A stretch of DNA of 64,000 bases from Hermatobates lingyangjiaoensis (GCA_026182355.1 JAPFBL010000104.1:1667501-1731500), one strand, 5' to 3'. Shown: positions 24,238 to 35,619, counted from the first letter of the stretch. Program-made: numbers and translations. Notes: generated by a model not told the origin, from the letters alone.

Positions 24238-24654
24238 TTATCGGTTGAGGTTGAGTCCGGGGGAAGAGCGAGCATCAAGTAAGCATATGTATGCCTCCTC
24301 TGAAGCTCTTAGGGTAACTTTATTGTTGGATTCGGGGATCTGTTTCAGGATCTGAACCCTGAAACAGTCATTGAAACTGAGTCCATGCGAGTTCGCATGG
24401 ATGCCTACAGGATAGTTACTGCGTTGACCGACTGAAGCCCTATGACCATTCATACGAAGGCTCAACTTATTAGAAGTTAAGCCAACGTAAAAGGAGTCAC
24501 ACTGAGTGCAATCCAGTCGGTAAACACAGTTGCTCGAGGTACAGGAGGAATTGAGCTGAACCGGGTAGGAACTATGGTGGAGAGGGGAATCGAAGGAAGG
24601 ATTAGGATTTACAATCAGGCAAGTTTGACAGCCACGGCGTCCACATTGTTTCAT
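24238..24654 (-). pseudogene. PLE C GIY-YIG endonuclease
   Basis: 138 residues in the frame after the one-base loss. A Cys-rich linker 'CGRRGCQTCLIV' leads into 'CVYRLDCTQC' (GIY-like strand is VYR), 'FYVGLTSNKLSLRMNGHRAS' (YVG for YIG, then the R and H of the active site) and 'LRASEEAYICLL' (catalytic Glu), ending 'GLNLNR'. The nuclease nicks the target DNA to prime reverse transcription. By itself the domain looks undamaged, but in the element it is uncoupled from the RT. Confidence 0.88.
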
Positions 24655-26084
24655 TCCAGGAACAGGATTGGAAGGCTGAGGGAAATATGAGAGAAAATGC
24701 TTTTTAGATTGGCAGGTTTACGGTAGGAAATAGAAGGGGGGTGATTAAAGATGGAAGAAGTAGAAGTAGAAGTAGACAGAATCGGAAAAGACTCCTTAAT
24801 AACAGCACGAAGCTTATAAGCGCCAGGGAAGTAGGTTGTCAGGAAGAAGGAAGTGTTACTTCTATCCCTCTTGGGTCTGGGTTGGTGGGAGATGTCAGCC
24901 GGTAAAACACGACTATCAATGAAGGAGCGAGGATAGCCTCGTTCAGAAAATTTGTCCTTTAAGAGGTTAAGGTGATGTCTGCGGTCTTGGAGATTATTGC
25001 AGATATTGTGAATACGGAGGGACAAGGATCGAGGTATAGACTTTTTAACATGGGATGGATGGCAACTATTGTAATGGAGGTACTGTTGGGAGTTGGTGGG
25101 TTTTATATGTACGGAAGTCAGGAAGTGTCCATTGTCTAAAGTAACGTCAACGTCAAGAAAGGTGATAAGTCTGTCGGAGATGTCGTAAGTGAAAGTGATG
25201 GAGGGGTAGAAATTTTGAAAGGAGTGTAGGAAAAGTTCTAAGTTATGTTTGCCATGGGGCCAAATGAAGAAAATATCATCAATAAAACGGAGATAAAGGA
25301 GTGGAAGAAGTTGACAGGTGGCCAGGAAATCCTGCTCTAATTTGGCCATGAAAAGATTAGCGTAAGAAGGGGCCATAATCGTACCCATAGCTGTGCCTCT
25401 GGTTTGAAGGTAATAACGACCCTCAAACTGAAAGACATTATGCTGTAGCACGAAATCAGCCAAAGAGACTAGAAAGGATGTGGAAGGATTAAGGGGTGCT
25501 GTTCTGCCATCAAGAAAGTATCGCAGAGCGTCCAGACCTTCAGAATGAATGATTGAAGTATAGAGAGAAGTGACGTCCATGGCAACCATGAGAAGAGGAT
25601 GATCAAGGGTAGAGGGAAGAGAAAGATTTTTAAGAATTTGGAGAAAATGGAAAGTGTCTTTGCAGAAAGAAGGTTGGTTCCGAACTAGAGGCTGTAGGAA
25701 GTGATCAATGAAGGCGGAAAGTCTTTCTGTAAGGCAGCCATAACTGGAAACGATAGGTCTACCGGCGGGAGGGGAGTCAGGCATGTTGAAGGGCTTGTGG
25801 ACTTTAGGGAGCAGGTAGAAAACGGGACATTGGGGATTTGAGGGAATGAGGGTGTCAATATCCTGGGGAGAAAGGCCCTCACACACAGCACTGTTATTAA
25901 GAAGAGAAACTAAGTTCTTGAGGAAAAGAGGAATAGGGTTGGAAGAAAGCTGTTGATAAAAGGATGAGTTAGAGAGTTGTTTCATTGCCTCACGGTGGTA
26001 GACAGAACGGTCCATGAGGACTACAGAGGAACCTTTATCAGCTGGCATGATAAGGAGGGAGCTGTCTCTTTTCAAACTTTTCAA
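24651..26084 (-). pseudogene. PLE C reverse transcriptase
   Basis: An open frame of 477 residues. In order: 'RDSSLLIMPADKGSSVVLMD' (PLE DKG motif, residues ~5-24), 'PVFYLLPKVHKP' (~90), 'GRPIVSSYG', 'VAMDVTSLYTSI' (first catalytic Asp), 'TRGTAMGTIMAPSYANLFMA', FIDD at 25286-25275 (catalytic Asp pair), 'LITFLDVDVTLD', 'SVHIKPTNSQQYLHYNSCHP' and the connector. A one-base loss (ccctcag, where D has cccctcag) near 24675 shifts the frame so that it ends 'SLPILFLE' instead of running into the endonuclease. It begins at an apparent deletion joint ('cttttcaaacttcc'), so the true start is missing. Confidence 0.9.
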
Positions 26085-26087
26085 ACT

Positions 26088-26113
26088 TCCCTGGTAGGGA
26101 AGAGATAGGCCTT

Positions 26114-26147
<34 letters not shown>

Positions 26148-26172
26148 AAGGCCTATCTCTTCCCTACCAGGT
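26088..26172. repeat. Palindromic junction between PLE C and PLE D
   Basis: 'cctggtagggaagagatagg' followed by 'ccttgag' is mirrored by 'ctcaaggcctatctcttccc' and 'taccagg', with (AT)n of ~30 bp at the centre (26117-26147). The 5' ends of the two elements are thus joined head to head through a TA run. Confidence 0.95.
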
Positions 26173-26366
26173 GCCCTTCCTTAAGTCACAGAATACTTCT
26201 CCAGTTCCTTATACCCAAATTCCTCTGTGTCATTCTACATCCTTCTCATCGTACCAATCATCACCTTTTGTCACTGAACTCAATCCCTTTTCTTCTTCTG
26301 TTTCTAATTTTACTTCCACCAATACCCGTAATATTAATAACAATCATAATAATAATATTAATAATA

Positions 26367-26401
<35 letters not shown>

Positions 26402-28715
26402 CATCATCATCATCATTACAGTACTAGTAATAATAATTTTAACATTACAAATAACAATAATATACACAATTGCAACAACTTAATCCCTAACAACAATAAA
26501 AATATTATAAACCTTTCTTCCCGCAATTTGAGTACTGCTGAAGCCAGTATTCTTTCTAAGGGTCCTAGCTTCAGTCCAGTCCCTAAAATTAATCACATCA
26601 GCATCTTGGAGGATCTCCAGATGTTTTTTCGATCTCTTCGCTGGCAGTATTTTTGGAGTTCCAAGGACAAAAGCTCCGGTGATACAACTTCTAAAGTTCA
26701 CACTTCCCTCAAGCGCTTTAAACCTCTGTCTTCCCACGAACCACCTCCACTTTCTGCATCACATCCTCTCGAACTCTTCATCTTCTCTATTGTCCGCAGA
26801 TGTTCTAATCCTGCCTTCCTCAGAAGCCTATCTCCCCCGGATAACCTCACCATTCCTGAGAGAAAAGCGATTAGCAGTTTGAAAAGAGACAGCTCCCTCC
26901 TTATCATGCCAGCTGATAAAGGTTCCTCTGTAGTCCTCATGGACCGTTCTGTCTACCACCGTGAGGCAATGAAACAACTCTCTAACTCATCCTTTTATCA
27001 ACAGCTTTCTTCCAACCCTATTCCTCTTTTCCTCAAGAACTTAGTTTCTCTTCTTAATAACAGTGCTGTGTGTGAGGGCCTTTCTCCCCAGGATATTGAC
27101 ACCCTCAGTCCCTCAAATCCCCGATGTCCTGTTTTCTACCTGCTCCCTAAAGTCCACAAGCCCTTCAACATCCTGACTCCCCTCCCCCCGGTAGACCTAT
27201 CGTTTCCAGTTATGGCTGCCTTACAGAAAGACTTTCCGCCTTCATTGATCACTTCCTACAGCCTCTAGTTCGGAACCAACCTTCTTTCTGCAAAGACACT
27301 TTCCACTTTCTCCAAATTCTTAAAAATCTTTCTCTTCCCTCTACCCTTGATCATCCTCTTCTCATGGTTGCCATGGACGTCACTTCTCTCTATACTTCAA
27401 TCATTCATTCTGAAGGTCTGGACGCTCTGCGATACTTTCTTGATGGCAGAACTGCACCCCTTAATCCTTCCACATCCTTTCTTGTCTCTTTGGCTGATTT
27501 CGTGCTACAGCATAATGTCTTTCAGTTTGAGGGTCGTTATTATCTTCAAACCAGAGGCACAGCTATGGGTACGATTATGGCCCCTTCTTACGCTAATCTT
27601 TTCATGGCCAAATTAGAGCAGGATTTCCTGGCCACCTGTCAACTTCTTCCACTCCTTTATCTCCGTTTTATTGATGATATTTTCTTCATTTGCCCCATGG
27701 CAAACATAACTTAGAACTTTTCCTACACTCCTTTCAAAATTTCTGCCCCTCCATCACTTTCACTTACGACATCTCCGACAGACTTATCACCTTTCTTGAC
27801 GTTGACGTTACTTTAGACAATGGACACTTCTTGACTTCCGTACATATAAAACCCACCAACTCCCAACAGTACCTCCATTACAATAGTTGCCATCCATCCC
27901 ATGTTAAAAAGTCTATACCTCGATCCTTGTCCCTCCGTATTCACAATATCTGCAATAATCTCCAAGATCGCAGACATCACCTTAACCTCTTAAAGGACAA
28001 ATTTTCTGAACGAGGCTATCCTCGCTCCTTCATTGATAGTCGTGTTTTACCGGCTGACATCTCCCACCAACCCAGACCCAAGAAGGATAGAAGTAATACT
28101 TCCTTCTTCCTGACAACCTACTTCCCTGGCGCTTATAAGCTTCGTGCTATTATTAAGGAGTTTTTTCCGATTCTGTCTACTTCTACTTCTACTTCTTCCA
28201 TCTTTAATCACCCCCCTTCTATTTCCTACCGTAAACCTGCCAATCTAAAAAGCATTTTTTCCCATATTTCCCCTCAGCCTTCCAATCCTGTTCCTGGAAT
28301 GAAACAATGTGGACGCCGTGGCTGTCAAACTTGCCTGATTGTTAATCCTAATCCATCCTTTGATTCCCCTCTCCACCATCGTTCCTACCCAGTTCAGGTT
28401 AATTCCTCCTGTACCTCGTGCAACTGTGTTTACCGACTGGATTGCACTCAGTGTGACTCCTTTTACGTTGGCTTAACTTCCAATAAGTTGAGCCTTCGTA
28501 TGAATGGTCATAGGGCTTCAGTCGGTCAACGCAGTAACTATCCTGTAGCCATCCATGCGAACTCGCATGGGCTCAGTTTCAATGACTGTTTCAGGGTTCA
28601 GATCCTGAAACAGATCCCCGAATCCAACAATAAAGTTACCCTAAGAGCTGCAGAGGAGGCATACATATGCTTACTTGATGCTCGCTCTTCCCCCGGACTC
28701 AACCTCAACCGATAA
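26171..28715 (+). pseudogene. PLE D polyprotein (RT plus GIY-YIG), two frameshifts
   Basis: Three frames cover one protein. 26171-27268 encodes a low-complexity Asn/His-rich N-terminus (~residues 55-120), the PLE N-terminal domain ('LRWQYFW'), the DKG motif and 'VFYLLPKVHKPF'. A base lost near 27172 (atcctg, where C has atgcctg) shifts the frame. 27364-27714 resumes with 'VAMDVTSLYTSI', 'GTAMGTIMAPSYANL' and FIDD at 27667-27678. A second lost base near 27695 shifts it again. 27690-28715 carries 'KPTNSQQYLHYNSCHP', the connector, 'CVYRLDC', 'FYVGLTSNKLSLRMNGHRAS' and the Glu helix. The lesions in C and D lie at different places. The start codon is uncertain because the N-terminus is repetitive. 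Confidence 0.9.
26318..26485 (+). repeat. (AAT)n/(CAT)n tract inside the PLE D coding region
   Basis: Imperfect trinucleotide repeats, mostly AAT with a CAT block at 26400-26416, translated in frame as Asn and His runs. The tract lies before the conserved N-terminal domain and is absent from element C because of its deletion. Confidence 0.9.
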
Positions 28716-28982
28716 TTTATTTATGATTTATTTATTTATTTATTTATTATTCATTTTTTATTTTATTTTTTATTTATTATTTTTTCTTTATTAATTTTAG
28801 TTTGATTTATCTACTTTTTTATAATTTTTTATAGTTTAAATTTTTACTCGTTCCTTTTACGTCTTAATTTTCTCTTCATTTCCTTCCCTCCCTTTCCCCG
28901 CTTGGTGGTAAGTGGTGGGGTACTGGCTGCGGTCTCCAGTTCAGTACCGCCCAGTCTTCCTGCTGGACTCTTCGCTCTTCGC

Positions 28983-29025
28983 ACCTCCTGATGACGACGA
29001 TTGTCGAAATATCGATGTGAGTTAT
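28983..29025 (+). ncRNA. Hammerhead-like motif at the 3' end of PLE D
   Basis: CTGATGA (28988-28994), one extra C, hairpin GAC-GATT-GTC, GAAAT, then 'atcgatgtgag'. The CTGATGA and GAAA boxes are intact but the cleavage triplet is not clearly NUH here. The same motif is present in mirror image in element C. Confidence 0.4.
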
Positions 29026-29063
29026 GTCTGTGTCTTTCTGTGTGTTTCCTTCGTTTTTTATTT

Positions 29064-29066
<3 letters not shown>

Positions 29067-29111
<45 letters not shown>

Positions 29112-29112
29112 C
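29067..29112. repeat. (TA)n array between PLE D and PLE E
   Basis: TA array of about 45 bp. PLE D's 3' end faces it from the left and PLE E's 3' end from the right. Confidence 0.95.
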
Positions 29113-29392
29113 ACTTTAACACATAGAAAAGAACACAGAAAGACACTACAGAACTCACTTCGATATTTCGACATCCGTCATCATCGGGAAGAAGTGCGAA
29201 GTACTCGCGTTGAGAAGCAAACTGCTACTGGCCACCAGAGTAACTCGTGGAACCACTGCAATGCTGCTCCCCAGCGGAGGAGAGGAAAAATAGAAATCCC
29301 TCCAATATTTATTTAGAAAACAAGATAAAAAATATATAAAAAAGATATATAAAATACGAAATAATAATAAAAAAAATAAATAATAATAATAA

Positions 29393-29432
<40 letters not shown>

Positions 29433-29732
29433 TAAAAAATAATTAACGGTACAGGTTGAGACCAGGAGGAGAACGAGCCCCAAGGAGGCATATGAATGCC
29501 TCTTCGGAAGCTCTAAGGGTGACATGTGAATTAGACTCGGGGATTTGTTTGAGGATTTGTACCCTGAAACAATCACTGAAAGGGAGGTCATGGGAATTAG
29601 CATGGATAGCTATGGGTAGGTCTCTGCGCTGACCAACGGACGCCCTGTGATTGTTCATACGCAGGCTCAGCTTGGTTGAAGCCAAGCCAACGTAAAAAGC
29701 ATCACATCGAGTACACTCCAAACGGTAAACGC

Positions 29733-29735
<3 letters not shown>
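29113..29735 (-). mobile_element. Penelope-like element E, 5'-truncated, endonuclease and 3' end only
   Basis: The minus strand begins inside the GIY-YIG domain directly at a TA array: 'CVYRLECTRCDAFYVGLAST' then 'KLSLRMNNHRASVGQRRDLP', 'LRASEEAFICLLGARSPPGL' and stop at 29443. There are no stops within the nuclease piece. A (TAA)n-rich 3' UTR (29395-29440) and a terminal segment with hammerhead-like sequence (29155-29203: CCGATGA, hairpin, GAAAT, with CACTTC/GAAGTG able to form stem I) complete it. Same clade as C and D but clearly diverged. Confidence 0.85.
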
Positions 29736-29763
<28 letters not shown>

Positions 29764-29950
29764 CGAGTTCGAGATTAACAAAGAGCAACACACAAAGTAG
29801 GGAAACACACTTACAGACTCAAATTTTCGGGTAATCCGTCTTCAGGAGAAAAGAGAATGGGAGACCAAGCACGTTGTAGACGCAACTGCAAGTAACCCAT
29901 CTCGAACTCGTATTGTGTCCAGTTTGGATCGTATTTCGTTTTATCAGTGA
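29764..29950. mobile_element. Solo PLE terminal unit with inverted ends
   Basis: 'acgagttcgagat' at 29763 is mirrored by 'atctcgaactcgt' at ~29900. Between them, on the minus strand, lies CTGAAGA (29846-29840), a C, a GG-ATTA-CC-type hairpin, GAAAA, then GTA before 'agtgtg'. It belongs to the same terminal family as 7.5, 14.9 and 61.2 kb. TA arrays lie on both sides (29733-29763 and 29951-29985). No coding sequence. Confidence 0.6.
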
Positions 29951-29953
29951 ATG

Positions 29954-29984
<31 letters not shown>

Positions 29985-29985
<1 letters not shown>

Positions 29986-31023
29986 AAACTAGAATTTAAA
30001 AAGAACTCATAGAAAGGAAATCACTAATCTCACTACTATATTTCGATGTCCTCGTCTTCAGGAAAAGAAGTGAACGCTCCAAAGGCTGATAACGACTGAC
30101 TTGGCGTTCGAACTGAAGCACTCAAACAGTGTAGCCAACTTTCGGAGGATAGGTAGACAGGGAAGATAAAGAGATAAAAGCCAAATAAAAATTAAAAAAA
30201 GAAAACATTTAACTAAAATAAAATTAAAAGCTGATAACAACTTAAAAAAAAAAAAAAAAAAAAAATCAACGATTGAGGTTAAGCCCAGGAGCCGATCTAC
30301 CGCCCAGAAGACTAATAAGTGCTTCTTCTGAAGCTCTCAGAGTAACTTTCGAATTAGTCTGATAAATCTGCCTCAGGACCTGTACACGGAAACAGTCATT
30401 AAAACTGAGTCCGTGAGAACTGGCATGAGTAGCAACGGGAAGGTCACTGCGTTTGCCAACGGATGACCTGTGATTATTCATACGCAGGCTTAGCTTGGTG
30501 GAAGCCAAACCCACATAAAAAGAATCACACTGGGTGCAATCCAAACGGTAAACGCAGTTACCAGAGGTACAAGAGGTCTTGTGAGAGATAGGGTAGGTGC
30601 GTTTACTATGGACAGAGGTAAAGGAAGGAACAGGATTGATGATAGGACAAGTAAGACATCCACGACGTCCACATTGAACCATACCACCAGCAGTTTTTGG
30701 AGGCTTGGGAAAAGAGATATGAGAGAAGATAGATTGAAGATTAGCAGGTTTGCGATAGGAAATGGAAGGTGGCTCACTAAAGACTGAAGAAGTACAGGAG
30801 GAAGAAGAAAGTATAGGGAAAAACTCCCTGACAACTGCACCCAGCCTATGAGTACCAGGAAAATAAGTGGTGATGAGGAAATTAGTCACTGCGATCCCTC
30901 CTAGGACCTGAATTATGATGAACATCTGCAGGGACTATACGGTTTTTAATGAAATTAGAAGGATATCCTCGGTCAGAAAATTTCTGTTTCAATAAATCTA
31001 TTTGGAAGGAAAATATTTGGAAG

Positions 31024-31027
<4 letters not shown>
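29985..31027 (-). mobile_element. Penelope-like element F, 5'-truncated
   Basis: The minus-strand frame 30925-30266 encodes the connector ('LITTYFPGTHRLGAVVREFF', 'PPSISYRKPANLQSIFSHIS'), the Cys linker 'CGRRGCLTC' and an apparently undamaged GIY-YIG domain: 'CVYRLDCTQCDSFYVGLAST', 'KLSLRMNNHR', 'LRASEEALISLLGGRSAPGL'. Upstream RT sequence is truncated at a TA array (31028-31056), with more connector visible out of frame to ~30990. The 3' UTR begins with a pure A/T homopolymer (30242-30264) and ends with a hammerhead-like CTGAAGA (30061-30055). Sister to elements C, D and E. Confidence 0.88.
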
Positions 31028-31057
<30 letters not shown>

Positions 31058-31059
31058 TA

Positions 31060-33250
31060 TATAATCACAATAAACACGTGATGAAACTAATGAACGTATA
31101 AGCCACAAGGAAAAGTAAAAAAAAACACAGAAAATATGCTCTAAGGCCTTTCAATTATATGTATCTGTACTGGAAAAAATAGTTGTTTGTCTTTATTAGA
31201 AAAACACTAGTAGAAGAAATTAAGAGTTATATTATTAATTGCGTCACTAAGAGGAATTATTAGTAATTAGTGACCTTACTAATGTGTAGCAAATCATATT
31301 CGAGAATAATTTGTTTATTATTATTTCTGAGAGTTTATTAAAACTCTGAAATAATATGAACGCTTTAATTATCATTCTAAAGAGTTTATAAAAGCTTTGA
31401 TTATCATTTTGCAAAACTTATAAGAACTTTGATTACCATTTCAGAGGAAAAAAATTTTCGGTTATAATTTCAAAGATTTTAGTTATGCAAATGGTGAAAT
31501 TAAACATATAGGGACCATTGCTCTAAATTTTATTTATATTAGTACATTTCTAAATTTTATTTAAATACCGTATTATTCTAATATAAGCTGTTGTATTCTT
31601 GTAAACGTTGTATTTTTTTTATAAATTATGTGTTTTTTGCTTCATTGTTTCAAGTATAAAAATAAATTTTTCGTTTGACTTATTCATAATTAGAATTCGT
31701 TGAAAGAATAATAGAATATTTTATTTGATGGTAAATTATAGAACAGTTTGTGGTAATATTTTAACTATAGAAAGTTTGCTATGTTAACACCTGTAAATTT
31801 TAATAAAGTCAGTTAAGAAAATCGTGAATTAATAGAAATTTTTAAATGTTACATTAGTTGTTAAAATAACTTAAAATTATTTAATTTACAAACAATGACC
31901 TTTCTAGTTTTAAGAAATCATATTGATAAAGTACTTAATACATTCAAGGTAAGGCATACATTTGTTATTATAAAAATAAATGTTTTTTACAGAATAACGC
32001 TTTCCAAACAGTAGTGTTCTTCATCAGGTTCCACTAGAAATTATAGGTTGAAAGAATTTGTGGATAACTACGAGGGAACAGTACTTGTTTCAAATATGAT
32101 GTTTTATAAATAAAAAAAAAACATTTTATTTGTGCAGATATTAATTTTAAGTTTTCCTGAAATGAGAAAAATTTCCTGAGATTAAACTTTTGACCTCCCA
32201 CAGTGACAAAGAACAAAGGATGAAATATTACTGCCTTTCTCATAAAAGTACGATAAATTACATCACTTCATCCAACTTTCTCATAAGTAAGATTGCCTAA
32301 AAGCCATAAGTTTCTGTAAAATCTGTTAAAGTTTAGTATGAAGTAACATATGTCCAAATTTGTTACGTGATTGAAATATCTTGGATGCAGCCTAGCCTTC
32401 GACATAGTTCAAGCCATCATATAACATAATATCGCAAATGAATCCAGGAGTGACCAACATTCTTGATCGATCGAAATTCCAAAAATAGTTCCTTTTTATA
32501 ATCATATTTTAGTTACAATAAAATATTGTGAGAGAATAAACTAACACTTTGCTGTATCCATAACAATTATTGCATACCACTTAATATTAAGTATTTAAAT
32601 GAAACATGTTTCTTTACTTCATAAATAGTTTTATTATTCAGGAAACTATTGCTATAAGCTATATTACTATTGCTATATTACTATGTTATGGAACTATTGA
32701 TATATTAACAAGAAAAGTTAAATTCAATTAACCAATCTTTGGGTCAATACTCCGATGTTTTGTTAACAGAATATTATTAGGAACTGATGAAGTGTGAAAT
32801 ATTTTTTGTTTAAAAAAGATATAGAACAAACCTTAAGCAAAGGAAAAGTGACCTCTGAAATATTGTCAACTCTCATCAGTTACACTTTCGTCATAATTGG
32901 ATAACAGATGACTTAGCAAAAGGCTCTTAAGACTTTGAGAAGGGTAAATTGCAATTCAGCAGGATGTTTGTTACAGGCTAAATGGGTACATAGTGACAGG
33001 TCAGAATTGATGTGCTTTCAGCTTTGTGGTCGACTTAGTAGTTAAGTGAAATATTTAAGTTACCATTGATGAAATGAAAACAAAGTGAAGTTATATGGAG
33101 TGGAGTTTTCCATGAAATATTTATTTTCAATCATCTTTAAAAAAGTATGTTTTGTTTGACACAACTATCGTTTTATACATCGAATATCCTTCAAAGTTAC
33201 TGATTTGGGATAATAGTCCTGCTTTAACCAACGTGGAAGAAACTATTTAC
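31060..33250. other. Unassigned AT-rich DNA
   Basis: No gene recognised. 31060-31180 looks like a worn PLE terminal unit ('gctctaaggcctttcaatta' resembles 61.77 kb). Short related direct repeats around 31350-31450 ('aactttgattatcatttt'-like) recur about every 45 bp. Confidence 0.4.
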
Positions 33251-33494
33251 GAGATAATAAACGTTTTGTAAACACTGACATTGTCGAAATAACATCAGAA
33301 AAGGACTTTAGGGATCTCAAACATAAATCTTTTAAAATCTTGTGATCAATTCTTCTATGGTTTAGAAACCATACATTACATATAGTAAACTAATACTCTT
33401 AGTCAAGTAATAAAGCAATGAAGTGACCACTGTGCCGCCAAATTTTGGAGAATACATTTTGCTGAAATATAGAAAGCAAAACTTAAAATAAAGT

Positions 33495-33965
33495 TTGTCT
33501 ACATTTAATGTAAGCTTGTCTTCAATTGATTTTTTCAGGATTAATCGTAGATTCGATTATCTGACAATATCACAAAAAGCTTTAAGTGTGTTATTTCAGT
33601 TTTCTACATCTTATTTGTGGGAGTTCAGATTTTCTACTTTGTCTAACATAAAAATGAAAAAAAGATTCAAACTTTTGAATCAAGATCATAAAATGAGAGT
33701 AGCATTATTGTTTTTACGCCTCAATATAAATGAAGTTGTCAAAAAACACCAACTACAAATTTCGCATTAAATGTAGTTTGTAATTTATCATTTTATTTAC
33801 TTTGTGATGCTATTTTATTTTATATTCCTTTGAAGATTATCGTATGTTATTTTTACAAAATTTATCATATTATAGGTATAAATTTTTTTTAATTGATCTA
33901 ACTGTTAGTGTGCCGCCAAATATTAAAAGTGTGCTGTGACGAAGAAAATTTTGAGAATCACTGGA
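33495..33965 (+). pseudogene. hAT transposase C-terminal remnant with flanking end
   Basis: A 91-residue frame shows 'SQKALSVLFQFSTSYLWEFR' followed by 'FSTLSNIKMKKRFKLLN', 'HKMRVALLFL' and 'EVVKKHQLQISH'. This is the C-terminus of ZBED/SCAND3-like hAT transposases, with the FSTSYLxExxFS dimerisation motif and the terminal VKKHQxQxSH. Downstream, at 33908-33962, 'gtgccgccaaatattaaaag' and 'gttgagaatcactgg'-like sequence resemble a hAT right end. The catalytic core upstream is decayed. It is a different hAT lineage from the one at 20.8 kb. Confidence 0.75.
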
Positions 33966-33999
33966 CTAGATATTTCTTTTGATAATAGGTTCTCTTAAG

Positions 34000-35390
34000 C
34001 TAATGTAATGTGTAGCTGGAATAAATTATAAAGCACTAAAAATAGGAATTTTTTGTGGTAGTGCTGATGTGATTATATGCAATGAATTTTTCTTTTTATA
34101 GTTGTGAGGAGTGCGAAAAACTGTTTTCACATATTGTACAATTAGCACCTCTACCATTATTTCGTTTTGCCTAGAGGAATACAGTTCTTATCATAACCAT
34201 AACCATATTTAATTATTAGCCAAATTTCTCTATTTTATGTCTGACTTGACCCATAGCATGGTCACAAAGTTTTTACATATATTCCCGCCACATACAGTAC
34301 ACTTACACATTAGAAAATTAAAAAAAAGGGCATTTAAGATACAAAAAAAGTGTAAAAACGTCTTATCTTCGAATCAAATTCATCTTGACTACTATATTTT
34401 ACTTATAGTAAAGTTAATGTATCGTATTCTAAGCTGATTAGATTTATTGATGAAATAAATTAAATCATTAAGTAATACGAGTGTACTTTTTAAAGGGATG
34501 TGGACTTTTTGAAACTACTTAAATATCACTTTCAATAAATGTTTCAGCCCATTGAAAATGATAAGTGCCGAGGAAGCCCTTCCAAGTCAACCGACAACCC
34601 ACACGTTAATTATATACATAGTCAATATATTAGTGCGAGAAAATCGATGTTCGAACATCTAGAAGCTTGCTGAAGAGTGTGACAATACTTCTGGTGGGAT
34701 GGTGAAATATACTCCAGACCTAGAAATAGTCGCCACGTTGATCCATAGTTAAGTGACAGTTTTTGCTATGGTAAGGGTGTTGTTCGCCACTAGTACCTCC
34801 TCAAATATTTTACAGAAACCAAACTTAGTACTTTAAATATTTTAAAGATGGCCATATATTATAAAAAAGGCCAGAAATTTGTAGAAGTGGCGAATGATTT
34901 TTTTCATCATGTCATCTTACTTTTGAATCCCCAGCCCATGCAACTCTCATGCAGATCTCGTGGATTTTCACCAAACACTTAATCACTGTGCTTTCTCTTC
35001 TCTATGGACCTGCCCTTGCGTCATGCAACTTTATTTTGTTTTCTAAACTCAAAAGACTTGATTATATGAAGATTTGACAAAATGACAAATCAGGGACTGT
35101 TTCAACAAGAGTATTGGAATAAGTGTGTGCCTTGAAAAAAAAAAATAATTTCAAGAAGACCCAGAGATGTACGTTTACAGAAAGTACATATTTTATTATG
35201 ATGGCAGTCTGTTTATTATTTGAACAGTCTTGTAAGTAGTTTGTACAACATAACAAAATTTTAGAAGTATTGTCAAAATGTCTTTGTAACTTTATATCAA
35301 ATTATCTATTTTAATTATCTATAACTGGAAAACTCTATTTCTATATATGTAGTAGTTCAGGTGGCCAAAACTGATGTAAAGAAACTATAA
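34000..35390. other. Unassigned DNA downstream of the last visible SLC9B exon
   Basis: No gene seen. If the SLC9B gene continues, this is intron: the next expected exon (starting near residues 'NPVATAFEIFW' in arthropod homologues) was not found on the minus strand here or further left. 34385-34420 repeats the 'acttatagtaaagt' palindrome of R1/R2. Confidence 0.45.
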
Positions 35391-35454
35391 AGTGCTATAA
35401 AATAAGTAAGGCACAGACATATATGTAATAATGGAATTGAAAGATGGTACCTAC

Positions 35455-35619
35455 ATCTTCGACGTCCCATCCCTGGGCAGACCACTGGTGAACTGATAAG
35501 AAGGCAGCAGCGATGCAGCCCAGCGGCCCAGCGCCTCCAAAGCCGACATGTTCTGACCCAAGAACTGAGAGCAGTCCACCTCCGAGGAGAATTAGGATTC
35601 GAAGGGGCACTACAAACGG
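35455..35619 (-). CDS. SLC9B-like: SLC9B-type Na+/H+ antiporter, exon (third in window)
   Basis: A 165-bp internal exon of 55 codons, phase 0 at both ends. The acceptor is a polypyrimidine tract ending 'gtttcag' (35626-35620). The donor is GAT|gtaggt (35454 down). The peptide opens 'PFVVPLRILILLGGGLLSVL' and includes 'GFGGAGPLGCIAAAFLS' and 'GWDVED'. It matches the membrane segment of SLC9B/NHA antiporters that follows the intracellular loop (human NHA2 has GFPGSGGLC at the same point). These proteins exchange Na+ or Li+ for H+ across plasma or organelle membranes. Phase and peptide order join it directly to the exon at 41.1 kb. The rest of the gene is not seen. Confidence 0.88.

Larger units (their letters stand above)
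23866..26127 (-). mobile_element. Penelope-like element C, left arm of a head-to-head pair
   Basis: Complete 3' end but an internally deleted 5' end, in inverted orientation to element D. In order on the minus strand: palindromic 5' junction at 26127, RT frame (26084-24651), GIY-YIG frame (24654-24238), a long AT-rich 3' UTR (24237-24040), a terminal segment with hammerhead-like motif (~23945-23901: CTGATGA at 23934-23928, GAC hairpin, GAAAT) and (TA)n. Relative to D it lacks ~720 bp of 5' coding sequence (26160-26880 of D). Confidence 0.85.
26129..29066 (+). mobile_element. Penelope-like element D, right arm of a head-to-head pair
   Basis: The most complete PLE in the window. It contains the 5' junction, an N-terminal coding region, the RT, the connector, the GIY-YIG nuclease ending at 28715, an AT-rich 3' UTR rich in TTTA repeats (28720-28860), and a terminal segment ending with a hammerhead-like motif (28983-29023) and (TA)n. 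Over the shared 3' ~1.9 kb it is nearly identical to element C, which implies recent common origin or gene conversion. Confidence 0.88.

Noticed and set aside
26112..26483. Ile-rich open frames over the AAT tract on both strands
   Set aside because: They are shadows of the trinucleotide repeat. Only the frame that continues into the PLE RT is meaningful.
24238..28715. Calling PLE C or D an intact, active element
   Set aside because: C has a frameshift and a 5' deletion, and D has two frameshifts. Neither encodes an uninterrupted RT-endonuclease.
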